From the NCBI GenBank assembly GCA_902521805.1, contig CABYTL010000002.1, positions 1 through 64,000 on the forward strand: a DNA stretch of 64,000 nucleotides, given 5' to 3'. The stretch comes from an uncultured Pelagibacteraceae bacterium (GTDB lineage Bacteria > Pseudomonadota > Alphaproteobacteria > Pelagibacterales > Pelagibacteraceae). The notes beneath the pieces were generated by a model, which saw only the letters and a list, made by a program, of their open reading frames with translations, was not told the origin of the DNA and made no database searches. This document shows positions 18,307 through 29,151 of the stretch, one piece after another (within the stretch, counting starts at the first letter, position 1; each line of letters opens with the position of its first letter). The position numbers and the translations under genes are program-made.

Positions 18307-21039
18307 TTAGTTTTCAGAAACACATTTTTTTCCATTTCTTAAACATGACCCAACACTTATTTTCCAACACAAGGGGCATTTAGTTCCTTCTGCTTTAAAT
18401 GTTTCGGCTGAAATTTTATTATCTTTACTTTCTTCCATTTGCACATTTGAAGTAATACATAATTCTGCAAAATCAATATCGCTAAAAAATTTTAACTTTT
18501 CTTTATCTAATCTAATCTTGATTGATGCTTCCAAACTTGATCCAATTATTTTTTCTGCTCTTTTTTCTTCTATACTAAGATTACACACATCTCTTATTTC
18601 AATTAACTCCTTCCATTTAGCGTTTAAATTATCATTTCTAAAATTTATTGGAAAATCAATAAATTTTTCCAAATGAATACTTTTTTTACTACCTACAATT
18701 TTATAAATTTCTTCAGTTGTAAAAGATAAAATTGGTGCAAACCATCTTAACAATGAACTTAAAATAACTTTTAATAATAATATTGATGATTGTCTTTTTT
18801 CTGATTCTAAAGGATCACAATATAAACAATCTTTTCTAATATCAAAATAAAATGCAGAAAGATCAACTGTGCAAAAATTTAAAAGCTCTTTATAAAGATT
18901 ATGAAAATCGTAGTTTTTAAAATATTTTTTAAAATTTTCATTTAATAAATAAATCTTGTGAAGCATAAATTGCTCCAGTTCTGGTAGAGAGTCAGCATCT
19001 ATTTTTTTTAGATCTACTTCTTCTTTATTGTCATTAATATTTCCCAATAAATATCTGAAAGTATTTCTAATTTTTCGATAAGACTCAGCATGTTGATCAA
19101 GAATAGAAAAGTCTATTCTCAAATCCTCGGCATAATTTGATGATGCTACCCAAATTCTTAAAATATCAGCTCCATATTTTTTTAAAATGTCTTCAGGGGC
19201 AATAACATTTCCTAATGATTTAGACATTTTGAGACCTTTTCCATCAACTACAAATCCATGGGAAAGAATAGACTCGAATGGTGCCTTCCCTCTTGTTCCA
19301 CATGACTCTAAAAGTGATGAATGAAACCAGCCTCTGTGTTGATCTGATCCCTCTAAATACATAGAAGCAGGCCATTGTAAATCTTCTCTTTTTTCTAAAA
19401 CAAATGAATGAGTGGAGCCACTATCAAACCAAACTTCTACGATATCACTTAATTTTTCATATTCTTCAGCATTATATTTGTCTCCTAAAAATTTTTGAGG
19501 ATTGTCTGAAAACCAGCAATCAGAACCCTCTTTTTCATAAATTAAAGCTATATTTTCAATTACTTCATCATCTACTAAAATTTCTTTAGTTTTCTTATTC
19601 TCAAAAATTGGGAGTGGGACCCCCCAAACTCTTTGTCTTGAGACACACCAATCTGGTCTAGTCTCAATCATAGATTTTAATCTCTCTTTTCCTTTGCTTG
19701 GATAAAAATCTGTTTCATCAATTGCTTTTAAAGCCTTATCTCTTAATTGATGACTTTCCATCGAAATAAACCATTGCGGAGTTGCTCTATGTACAAGTGG
19801 AGCTTTGGATCTCCATGAGTGTGGGTAAGAATGAACTAATTCACCATTAGATAATAAATTTTTTTGTTCTTTAAGTTTTTCAATTACAATTGGATTAGCT
19901 TTAAATATATGAAGTCCATTAAATAATTTTACATAATTAGTATATTTCCCGTCTCCATCAACAGTTTCAATTGCTTTAATTCCATTATTTGCACATAAGT
20001 TGAAGTCATCAGGTCCGTGACTAGGAGCACAATGGACTATTCCAGTACCTTGCTCAATTGTTACAAATCTTGCTTGAAGCATTGGGATATCAAGCTCATA
20101 TCCAAGTTTTAAAAAAGGATGATTACAGATTGTATTTTTAAATTCTTTCCCTTTAAATGTATGGAGTTTTATATAATCTTTTATTTCACAATCTTTAACA
20201 ACTGAATCTACTAATCCTTCTGCGACAACTATTTTTCTATTTTTAAAATCTCCATTATTATTTAATTGAAGCACTACATAATCAAGAGACTCGTTGTATG
20301 CTAGCGCCTTGTTTGCTGGAATTGTCCAGGGTGTTGTCGTCCAAATAATAATTTCACAACCAACTAGTTCTTTTAAATCAGAAGATTTTACTTTAAAAGA
20401 CGTATAAATTGTATCTGACTTCCGGTCTTGATATTCTACTTCTGCATCTGCTAGTGCTGTCTTTTCAACTGTTGACCACAAAACTGGTTTAAAACCTTTG
20501 TATAAACTTCCTTCCTTTAAAAATTTTCCAAGTTCTCTGACAATTTGAGCTTCAGCATCAAAGCTCATCGTAGAGTAGTAATTCTCCCAATCTCCTATAA
20601 CACCTAATCGTTTGAATTGAGATTTATGAATTTCTATCCATTTTTCTGCAAATGCTCTACACTCTTTTCTAAACTCAACTATTGGAACATCATTTTTATT
20701 TTTTTTATCTTTTTTGTATTGTTCCTCGATTTTCCATTCAATAGGTAAACCATGGCAATCCCATCCTGGAACATAAATACTATCTTTACCATCCATTTGG
20801 TGAAATTTTACAATTATATCTTTTAAAATTTTATTAAGAGCAGTGCCCATATGAATATTACCATTTGCATAAGGAGGGCCATCGTGAAGAATAAATTTTT
20901 CTTTTCCTTCACTGGAATTTCTTAATTCACCATAAAGATTTATTTTTTTCCAATGTTCTAAAATTTCAGGCTCTCTTGTTGGTAAATTAGCCTTCATAGA
21001 AAAAACTGTTTTGGGTAGGTTAATTTGTGATTTACTCAT
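18307..21039 (-). CDS. ileS: Isoleucine-tRNA ligase
   Basis: Charges tRNA-Ile. The 910-residue class I synthetase has the HIGH-type motif PYANGNIHMG (near residue 57), the CP1 editing domain (TTTPWTIPANKALAY near 235), WFDSGSTHS (near 540) and KMSKS within GLKMSKSLGN (near 603). The C-terminal zinc-finger region is unusual: CPLCW is followed by a second pair as C-x7-C instead of a close C-x2-C. It overlaps ribF by one base and is 4 bp ahead of lspA. Confidence 0.97.
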   Translation of the reverse strand: MSKSQINLPKTVFSMKANLPTREPEILEHWKKINLYGELRNSSEGKEKFILHDGPPYANGNIHMGTALNKILKDIIVKFHQMDGKDSIYVPGWDCHGLPIEWKIEEQYKKDKKNKNDVPIVEFRKECRAFAEKWIEIHKSQFKRLGVIGDWENYYSTMSFDAEAQIVRELGKFLKEGSLYKGFKPVLWSTVEKTALADAEVEYQDRKSDTIYTSFKVKSSDLKELVGCEIIIWTTTPWTIPANKALAYNESLDYVVLQLNNNGDFKNRKIVVAEGLVDSVVKDCEIKDYIKLHTFKGKEFKNTICNHPFLKLGYELDIPMLQARFVTIEQGTGIVHCAPSHGPDDFNLCANNGIKAIETVDGDGKYTNYVKLFNGLHIFKANPIVIEKLKEQKNLLSNGELVHSYPHSWRSKAPLVHRATPQWFISMESHQLRDKALKAIDETDFYPSKGKERLKSMIETRPDWCVSRQRVWGVPLPIFENKKTKEILVDDEVIENIALIYEKEGSDCWFSDNPQKFLGDKYNAEEYEKLSDIVEVWFDSGSTHSFVLEKREDLQWPASMYLEGSDQHRGWFHSSLLESCGTRGKAPFESILSHGFVVDGKGLKMSKSLGNVIAPEDILKKYGADILRIWVASSNYAEDLRIDFSILDQHAESYRKIRNTFRYLLGNINDNKEEVDLKKIDADSLPELEQFMLHKIYLLNENFKKYFKNYDFHNLYKELLNFCTVDLSAFYFDIRKDCLYCDPLESEKRQSSILLLKVILSSLLRWFAPILSFTTEEIYKIVGSKKSIHLEKFIDFPINFRNDNLNAKWKELIEIRDVCNLSIEEKRAEKIIGSSLEASIKIRLDKEKLKFFSDIDFAELCITSNVQMEESKDNKISAETFKAEGTKCPLCWKISVGSCLRNGKKCVSEN

Positions 21040-21959
21040 TAAGTTTCTTTTGCAATATTTAAATCAGCTTTTATCTGAGCTCTTAATTGATTAACATTCT
21101 TAAATTTTTTTTCTTTTCTAATAAACTTTATAAACTCTACTGATAAAAGCTTATTATAAAGATTTCCAGAAAAATTAAATAAATGAACTTCTAATAAGAT
21201 TTTTTTTTGGTTAAATGTAGGTCTATATCCAAGATTTGCAATTCCTCTAAGATATTTAGTATTATTTTTTCTTAAAACTTTAACGGCATAAACGCCGGGT
21301 TTTGCTAAAACATAATCTTGAATGTCTATATTACATGTTGGAAAACCAATTTTCTTTCCAACTTGTCTTCCTTTTTTAACAATTCCCTGTATCGCCCAGT
21401 TTCTATTCAAAAGTTTATTTGCCTTTTTTAAAAATCCATTTTCTAAAAGATTTCTAATTAAAGATGATGATACAATCTTTTTATTGCTGATTAATGGTTT
21501 TGGTTTAACAACTTTATATTTATAATTTTTTTCATTTTTAATTAAGAGACTAACATTTCCCTCTCTTTTATTTCCAAATCTAAAATTATTACTAACAAAA
21601 ATAAATTTAGAATTTATTTTTTTATTTAAAATTTCTTTAATGAAGTTTATTGATTTTATTTTTGAAAATTTATAATCAAATTTTTTTGTTATTACAAAAT
21701 CTACTTTTAAATTACTCAGTAATTTAATCTTTTGATCAATATTTGAGATTCTAAAGTTTTTCAAATTTTTATTAAAAAACATTTTAGGCATTGGATTAAA
21801 ATTTATCACTCCTATTTTTAAATCATATTTTTTTTTATAAGATTTTGCTAATCTAAATAATTTTTGATGGCCAAGATGCAAACCGTCGAAATTACCAATT
21901 AAAATAATTGATCCTCTATGTTTTTTTTCAATATTAAAATTAGAATAATGTTTTACCAT
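21039..21959 (-). CDS. ribF: Bifunctional riboflavin kinase/FAD synthetase
   Basis: Makes FMN and then FAD from riboflavin. The 306-residue length fits. The N-terminal FAD synthetase domain shows IGNFDGLHLGHQKLF (near residue 22) and SSSLIRNLL (near 167). The C-terminal flavokinase domain shows VKKGRQVGKKIGFPTCNI (near 194), PGVYAVKV and IANLGYRPTF. It overlaps the HAD gene upstream by 7 bp and ileS downstream by 1 bp, so four genes (HAD-ribF-ileS-lspA) form one minus-strand operon. Confidence 0.96.
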   Translation of the reverse strand: MVKHYSNFNIEKKHRGSIILIGNFDGLHLGHQKLFRLAKSYKKKYDLKIGVINFNPMPKMFFNKNLKNFRISNIDQKIKLLSNLKVDFVITKKFDYKFSKIKSINFIKEILNKKINSKFIFVSNNFRFGNKREGNVSLLIKNEKNYKYKVVKPKPLISNKKIVSSSLIRNLLENGFLKKANKLLNRNWAIQGIVKKGRQVGKKIGFPTCNIDIQDYVLAKPGVYAVKVLRKNNTKYLRGIANLGYRPTFNQKKILLEVHLFNFSGNLYNKLLSVEFIKFIRKEKKFKNVNQLRAQIKADLNIAKET

Positions 21960-22771
21960 TTTAAGTCCGACTGAATAAAATTAATTATTGTTTCGTATTC
22001 TTTCGAAACTTGTTGAATTCCTTTATCTTTAATTTCATCCCTATGTATTCCATTAGAAACTAATAAAGAATCATAATTTAAAAGATTAGCACCTTTAATA
22101 TCTGTATTTAAATTATCTCCGATCGCTAAAATTTTTTTATTATTGTTATCAATTGATTGATTATAAACTTCTGGGTACGGTTTTCCAAAATAAACTACTT
22201 CACCTCCCATTTTTTCAAAAACCATAGCGATGGAACCTGCACATAATTCTCTTTTGTTACCACGATCAACGATTAAATCTGGGTTTGTACAAATCATTTT
22301 TTTATTTATGTGATTATCAAATAAATTTTGATAATAAATTAAATCTTTGTCATATTCATCAAATAAACCAGTGCATAACAAATATTCACTTCCTTTAATA
22401 TCTTCAGACCTGTTATTTTTAAACAAATGAAATAAATCAAAATCTCTTGGTGGGCCTATATGATAAAATTTTTGTGATAAAAAATATTTTTTTAAATAAT
22501 TCAATGATGCTTCACCTGATGTAAATACATGATCTCTCAGTTCTTCACACATCCCCATTTTTTCCAAAAAATCTTTAACTGTTTTATTTGGTCTTGGTGC
22601 ATTTGTTAAAAGTACAAAAGATTTATTTTTTTTTGAGAGTTCTTGTAGAACAATCATTGCTTTTTCATTGAGTTTAATTCCATTATGAATTACACCCCAG
22701 AGATCAATGTAAAATAGATCATAATTATCAGCGATTGATTGTAGGCCATTTAAATCTAAATTTTTGGTCAT
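21953..22771 (-). CDS. HAD superfamily class IIA hydrolase (NagD-like)
   Basis: Probable sugar- or nucleotide-phosphate phosphatase. The 272-residue protein shows HAD motif I as DLWGVIHNG (near residue 23), motif II LLTNAPRP (near 56), motif III Lys in FGKPYPEVYN (near 196) and motif IV IGDNLNTDIKGAN (near 216). The IHNG following motif I and the class IIA cap resemble the alphaproteobacterial TIGR01459 group. Substrate unknown. It begins the ribF-ileS-lspA operon and is divergent from groES; about 66 bp separate its start from the groES sigma-32-like promoter. Confidence 0.9.
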   Translation of the reverse strand: MTKNLDLNGLQSIADNYDLFYIDLWGVIHNGIKLNEKAMIVLQELSKKNKSFVLLTNAPRPNKTVKDFLEKMGMCEELRDHVFTSGEASLNYLKKYFLSQKFYHIGPPRDFDLFHLFKNNRSEDIKGSEYLLCTGLFDEYDKDLIYYQNLFDNHINKKMICTNPDLIVDRGNKRELCAGSIAMVFEKMGGEVVYFGKPYPEVYNQSIDNNNKKILAIGDNLNTDIKGANLLNYDSLLVSNGIHRDEIKDKGIQQVSKEYETIINFIQSDLKW

Positions 22772-22837
22772 ATTTTAAGGTATAACCCAAAAAATCAAGA
22801 ATTTACTATCAATATTAATATTCTCTAAGGTTTCTAT

Positions 22838-22866
22838 CTTGAAATAGACGTCGAAATATCTATATG
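22838..22866 (+). promoter_or_regulatory. Sigma-32-like heat-shock promoter of groESL
   Basis: The -35-like CTTGAAA lies at 22838-22844 and a -10-like TCTATATG at 22859-22866, 14 bases apart. This fits the enterobacterial/alphaproteobacterial RpoH consensus (CTTGAAA, about 14 bp, CCCATNT), with a perfect -35 box and a partial -10 box. Predicted transcripts would start near 22873, leaving a 30-base leader with a good ribosome binding site (AAAGGAG at 22891-22897). No CIRCE inverted repeat is seen, so control by RpoH rather than HrcA is inferred. Confidence 0.65.
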
Positions 22867-22902
22867 AAGCACATATTTATAAAGATTTATAAAGGAGAAT
22901 TT

Positions 22903-23193
22903 ATGAAGTTTAAACCGTTACACGATAGAGTTTTGATAGAAGTTTTAGACAGCAGCGAAAAAACTGCTGGAGGAATAATAATCCCAGACACCGCTCAGGA
23001 GAAACCTCAAGAGGGAAAAGTTGTTGCAATTGGAGGAGGTGCAAAAACTGAAGATGGGAAAAAAATTCCAATGGATGTCAAAGTTGGCGACAAAGTTTTA
23101 TTTGGCAAATGGTCGGGGACTGAAGTCAAAATAGATGGGAAGGAATACAACATAATGAAAGAGTCAGACATTATGGGTATCTCGAGCAAATAA
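22903..23193 (+). CDS. groES: Co-chaperonin GroES
   Basis: The lid of the GroEL folding chamber. I place the start at 22903 ([13 protein letters not shown]) because AAAGGAG lies 5 bases upstream and the protein then has the usual 96 residues. An in-frame ATG at 22864 would add 13 residues and overlaps the promoter -10 box. Visible motifs are RPLHDRV-like PLHDRVLIE, the mobile loop [13 protein letters not shown] (near residue 20) and [15 protein letters not shown]. It is followed by groEL after 21 bp. Confidence 0.97.
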   Translation: MKFKPLHDRVLIEVLDSSEKTAGGIIIPDTAQEKPQEGKVVAIGGGAKTEDGKKIPMDVKVGDKVLFGKWSGTEVKIDGKEYNIMKESDIMGISSK

Positions 23194-23202
23194 TTTAATT
23201 AA

Positions 23203-24879
<1,677 letters not shown>

Positions 24880-24913
24880 TACTACTCATCATTATATTTA
24901 AAAATTCAAAAAG

Positions 24914-24939
24914 GGCAGTTCAGACTGCCCTTTTTTTTA
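24914..24939 (+). terminator. Rho-independent terminator of groESL
   Basis: A perfect 7-bp GC-rich stem, GGGCAGT / ACTGCCC, with a TCAG loop (24914-24931), is followed by eight T residues (24932-24939). A short A run precedes it. It lies 34 bp after the groEL stop and is the clearest intrinsic terminator in the window. It could also slow transcription from the convergent acyltransferase gene. Confidence 0.93.
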
Positions 24940-24963
24940 TCTAAATTAAAAATTTTAAAAAAA

Positions 24964-27024
24964 TTATTTTAATTCAAGCTCTATTTTTTCTATTTCATTA
25001 ATAATAAGCTCATTTATAAAATTACTTCCTTTTAAAGATGGGTGATGCTCATCAACATAAAAAACTATTTTATCATTGTGTGTAATACATCTGTCTTTAA
25101 CAGTTGTATCGCAAAACAATTTATGTGGATAAGCCCTATAAATATTATCACCATCGATAGAGTCTAGTAGTTTAAAGCTTGATTCTGTTCTGCTTTGATA
25201 AGCTTTATAAGAGGTAGTAAAATACTCTAAATGAAAATTTTGAGAAAATTTGTTTTTTCTATTTATCCATTGAGAATAAATTTTCTTATTTGGATCAAAA
25301 TCAACTTCTGGTATAGGATAAAGAAGTACTATTTTATTATTATTTGAAAGCTCCATAACCTCATTTTTAAATGAACTTTGAATACTTTCGTATTTACCTA
25401 CAGGGACATAATCCCTATGCCATTTAATTTTTGATCCATCCTTATTTTTATAAAACTCAAACTTTGTCAAATGTGCAGGAAATCTTACGACGAATATAAT
25501 AATTGCGTCTTTCTCTTTAGATAAAATTTTTTTTAACTTTTGAAAATATTCATCAGTGCATTTATCGTCTATCTTTCCTGTTTTAGGAATAATCATATTA
25601 AAACCAGGATAATACGAACAAGCTCCAATAACAGATGTAATAAATTGATAATCCTTTTTTATAATTTTATCTCTTAAATCATACATTAATGATCCTGCAT
25701 GGCTATCTCCTACAAGGTAAACTTTTTTATTTGATAAAGAATTAAACTCACATCTATTTTCATTATTAAAACAATATTCACCATTCGAGTCTGTTAATAA
25801 ATGCCAAAATCTCCACGACTCTTTAAAAATATTTTCCTCAAAAATGTCTTGTTCTAAATTTTTAGCTAATATTTCTGGCATTCTATTTTTGTAACCACTT
25901 TGGCTAATAACATTGAGACTAAAAACAATTGATATTAAAAAAGAAATTGTAATAGAACTCAGTATTTTATTAAATTTATAGTTCATATTCCTAGCAGGAC
26001 GTTCAACAAAATAATAGGTAATAATAGATAGTACTGTTATTAAAATAATTAAAAAATTTATTGATAAACTATCTTCGGTAATTTCATTAGTTCTTACAAA
26101 AGCAAAAATAGGATAATGCCAAAGATATAAAGAATAAGAAATCAATCCAATTCCAACAAATAACTTTGTTGATAAAATTCTTGTAACTATTTCATTTGAG
26201 TTAGCAAACCATATAATCAAACATACTCCTAAAATGGCAGGTAATGAGTAAAATGATGGATGTGGAAAATGTAATTTAAAAAAAATAATTGTAAGAATTA
26301 TTAAAAATAAACCTACACTTGGTAATATTAAATTTAGCAATTTGTTTTGACTTCTGTGTCCTCTTTTTATTTCAAAGTATGCTAAAACCGAACCAGCTAA
26401 TAATTCCCAAATTCTAGTATGAAGAAAATAAAAGGAAACAGACGGATAATTTTTACTGCTCCAGTCTGCTAAAACTAAACTTATTACGAAACTAAATACA
26501 AAAAAATGAATTAAATATCTTCTTAAATATTTAAATATTATTAACAAAACTATGGGAAAAAAAATATAAAATTGCTCTTCAACAGCTAATGACCATGTAT
26601 GGAGAAATGGTTTTAATAAACCATTTTCCGCACCATATTCTTGGCCTGAGAAATGAAAGTAAAAGTTAGAGGTAAAACCAAGTGAATAAAGAATTGATTT
26701 TGAAAAATCTATAAAACTACTTGGAAGTAAATACATCCAAGCAAATGGGAGTGAGGACAGTATAACTATTGTCAAAGCAGGTAATATTCTTCTTACTCTT
26801 CTTTCATAAAATCTTTTAAAAGAAAAAGAGCCTGTCGAATTCAATTCTTTTAGGATAATTAAGGTAATTAAGTAGCCAGAAATTACGAAAAAAATATCAA
26901 CCCCAATGAAACCTCCTTTGAAAGGTTTTTCACCTAAAATAGTAATTTGAGCGTGATAGAAAATTACCGCCCCAACTGCAATTGCTCTTAATCCATCAAT
27001 TTCTGGACGGTAAGTAAGTTTCAT
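24964..27024 (-). CDS. Surface polysaccharide O-acyltransferase (acyltransferase 3 plus SGNH domain)
   Basis: Likely transfers acetyl or other acyl groups to a cell-surface glycan. The 686-residue protein opens with YRPEIDGLRAIAV, the acyltransferase-3 signature, followed by about ten membrane helices (to about residue 385), FFVISGYLIT and VEEQFYIFFP. A periplasmic SGNH hydrolase-like domain follows, with GDSHAGS (near residue 438) and the Asp/His block DEHHPSLKG (near 654). This domain pair is the OafA/OatA-like architecture. It stands alone between groEL and the 38-residue ORF. The glycan target is unknown, but modification of O-antigen or exopolysaccharide is the usual role. Confidence 0.9.
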   Translation of the reverse strand: MKLTYRPEIDGLRAIAVGAVIFYHAQITILGEKPFKGGFIGVDIFFVISGYLITLIILKELNSTGSFSFKRFYERRVRRILPALTIVILSSLPFAWMYLLPSSFIDFSKSILYSLGFTSNFYFHFSGQEYGAENGLLKPFLHTWSLAVEEQFYIFFPIVLLIIFKYLRRYLIHFFVFSFVISLVLADWSSKNYPSVSFYFLHTRIWELLAGSVLAYFEIKRGHRSQNKLLNLILPSVGLFLIILTIIFFKLHFPHPSFYSLPAILGVCLIIWFANSNEIVTRILSTKLFVGIGLISYSLYLWHYPIFAFVRTNEITEDSLSINFLIILITVLSIITYYFVERPARNMNYKFNKILSSITISFLISIVFSLNVISQSGYKNRMPEILAKNLEQDIFEENIFKESWRFWHLLTDSNGEYCFNNENRCEFNSLSNKKVYLVGDSHAGSLMYDLRDKIIKKDYQFITSVIGACSYYPGFNMIIPKTGKIDDKCTDEYFQKLKKILSKEKDAIIIFVVRFPAHLTKFEFYKNKDGSKIKWHRDYVPVGKYESIQSSFKNEVMELSNNNKIVLLYPIPEVDFDPNKKIYSQWINRKNKFSQNFHLEYFTTSYKAYQSRTESSFKLLDSIDGDNIYRAYPHKLFCDTTVKDRCITHNDKIVFYVDEHHPSLKGSNFINELIINEIEKIELELK

Positions 27025-27120
27025 ATACTAGTTTATTATCAAAATTAATTTAATTTTACAAAATAATAGATTAATCTGTTTAAAAATGACTTTTAATTGT
27101 AAAATCTCAAAATAAACAAA

Positions 27121-27237
27121 ATGTCTAAACGATATAGCGGAAAATCTTTTAAAGACTCAAGTGTTAAAAAAAAATCAAGATTTAGTCTAAAAGAAAAAAG
27201 AAAAATTAAGAAAGATAAACAAAAAAAATCTAATTAA
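27121..27237 (+). CDS. Small highly basic protein (38 residues), unknown
   Basis: An ORF from ATG 27121 to TAA 27237 with product MSKRYSGKSFKDSSVKKK and a Lys-rich remainder. It has 14 Lys and 3 Arg against 3 acidic residues. It sits alone in the 300-bp gap between the acyltransferase start and typA. No strong ribosome binding site is visible (A-rich AATAAACAAA before the ATG). Coding is supported by the single clean frame in an otherwise empty gap, not by a known family. It could bind RNA, DNA or ribosomes, but charge alone does not prove that. A non-coding alternative remains open. Confidence 0.5.
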   Translation: MSKRYSGKSFKDSSVKKKSRFSLKEKRKIKKDKQKKSN

Positions 27238-27324
27238 TTTAGCATCGATCTTCAAAATCAAGATTTTTAAAGGTCTTTTTTTAAGTTTTCAAATCAAGGA
27301 ATTAATGTATAAGAGCCAGAATTT

Positions 27325-29151
27325 ATGACCAATAATATCAGAAACATAACAATTATTGCACACGTAGATCATGGAAAAACAACATTGATAGACAACTTAA
27401 TGAAGCAAAGTGGTTCATTTAGAGAAAACGAAGTTGTTGATGAAAGATTGATGGACTCAGGAGAGTTAGAGAAAGAGAGAGGTATCACAATTTTAGCTAA
27501 ACCCGCGTCTATAAATTGGAAAAATACAAGAATAAATATTATTGATACTCCTGGACATAGAGACTTCGCAGCCGAAGTTGAGCGTGTTTTAAGTATGGCG
27601 GATGGAGCATTGCTATTAATTGACTCTGTTGAGGGTGTGATGCCACAAACTAAATTTGTTTTAGCTAAAGCCTTAAAACAAGGTTTAAAACCAATTGTAG
27701 TCATAAATAAACTAGATAAAACTGATCAAAGAGCAAATGAAGTTTTGGATGAAACATTTGATTTATTTGTAAGTCTTGATGCTGATGAGGAACAATTAGA
27801 TTTTCCAGTTTTATATGCAAGTGGTAGATCTGGCTGGGCTGATAAAGAAGTCGATGGTCCAAGAGAAAACCTTAATCCACTTTTAGATCAAATCATAGAT
27901 CATGTGAAGCCAACAAATCTAGATAAATCAAAACCATTCGCGATGTTGTCTACGTTGTTATATTCAGATAGTTTTCTAGGCCGAAGTTTAGTTGGAAGAA
28001 TAAATCAAGGTACAGCCAAAGCTAATCAATCGATTAAAGCAATAAATCTTAAAGGTGAAAAAATTGATGAAGGAAGATTAACTAAAATTTTTAGATATGA
28101 AGGTACCAAAAAAGTTCCAATAGAAATAGGTGGAGCAGGTGATATTGTAGTGATTGCAGGTTTAGAAAAAGCAAATGTAGCTGATACAATTTGTGATTTA
28201 GAGGTTATGGAGCCGATACCGGCTACACCAATAGACCCTCCAACAATGTCAATTACCATTACAGTAAATACATCTCCACTAGCTGGAACAGAAGGAAAAA
28301 AACTTACTAGTACTCAGATTAAAGATAGACTTATGCAAGAAGCACAAAACAATGTTGGTATTACATTTTCCAAAAATAATCAAATCGACTCATTTATCGT
28401 AAGTGGTAGAGGTGAATTAATGTTAGAAATCTTACTCACCCAAATGCGGAGAGAAGGATTTGAACTGACAGTTAGTCCTCCTAAAGTTTTATTTAAAAAT
28501 GATGAGAGCGGAAATAAATTGGAACCTATTGAAGAAATTACAATAGATGTAGATGAAGAGTATTCTTCAAAAATAATTGATTCAATGAATAGAAGAAAAG
28601 GTAAATTGATAGAGTTAAAAGACACAGGTAAGGATAAAAAAAGACTTTTATTCCATGCTCCAACAAGAGGATTAATGGGATATACAAGTAGATTTTTAAC
28701 ACTAACAAAAGGTAACGGGGTAATTAATAGAATTTTTCATTCTTATGGACCATTTGAAGGAGAAATGGAAGGTAGACGAAAAGGAGCGTTGATTTCAATG
28801 GAAAAAGGCAAAGCGGTAGCTTTTGCGATTTACAATCTTCAAGCTAGAGGAGAAATGTTTGTGACTCATAATGATCCTGTTTATCCAGGTATGATTGTTG
28901 GCTTATCTCCAAAACCTGGTGATATGATTATTAATGTTATGAAAGGTAAAAAATTGACTAATATGAGAACCCAAGGAACTGATGAAAATGTAGTTCTCAC
29001 TCCTGTAAGAAAAATGTCAATCGCAGAGCAATTAAGTATTCTGAATACAGATGAAGCTCTTGAAATTACTCCAGAGTCATGCAGATTAAGAAAGGCTATT
29101 TTAGATCCTCATGAAAGAAAAAAAAGTGAGAAATCTGGAGCAGCAGCCTAA
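27325..29151 (+). CDS. typA: Translational GTPase TypA/BipA
   Basis: Ribosome-associated GTPase involved in ribosome assembly and stress adaptation. The 608-residue protein has the G1 motif AHVDHGKTTL (near residue 11), switch II DTPGHRDFAAEVERVL (near 73), NKLDKTD (near 128) and the EF-G-like domains II, III and V. The C-terminal BipA region includes GRRKGALISME and GMIVGLSPKPGD. The stop interlocks with the stop of the convergent YczE-like gene (overlap 29148-29151). A full-length, canonical gene. Confidence 0.97.
   Translation: MTNNIRNITIIAHVDHGKTTLIDNLMKQSGSFRENEVVDERLMDSGELEKERGITILAKPASINWKNTRINIIDTPGHRDFAAEVERVLSMADGALLLIDSVEGVMPQTKFVLAKALKQGLKPIVVINKLDKTDQRANEVLDETFDLFVSLDADEEQLDFPVLYASGRSGWADKEVDGPRENLNPLLDQIIDHVKPTNLDKSKPFAMLSTLLYSDSFLGRSLVGRINQGTAKANQSIKAINLKGEKIDEGRLTKIFRYEGTKKVPIEIGGAGDIVVIAGLEKANVADTICDLEVMEPIPATPIDPPTMSITITVNTSPLAGTEGKKLTSTQIKDRLMQEAQNNVGITFSKNNQIDSFIVSGRGELMLEILLTQMRREGFELTVSPPKVLFKNDESGNKLEPIEEITIDVDEEYSSKIIDSMNRRKGKLIELKDTGKDKKRLLFHAPTRGLMGYTSRFLTLTKGNGVINRIFHSYGPFEGEMEGRRKGALISMEKGKAVAFAIYNLQARGEMFVTHNDPVYPGMIVGLSPKPGDMIINVMKGKKLTNMRTQGTDENVVLTPVRKMSIAEQLSILNTDEALEITPESCRLRKAILDPHERKKSEKSGAAA

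Noticed and set aside
22864-22902. Extended N-terminus of GroES from ATG 22864
   Set aside because: No ribosome binding site, overlaps the promoter -10 box, and gives 13 residues not found in GroES; AAAGGAG precedes 22903.
27245-27290. Intrinsic terminator after the 38-residue ORF
   Set aside because: The ATCTT/AAGAT stem has only five AT-rich pairs before a T stretch; too weak to call.
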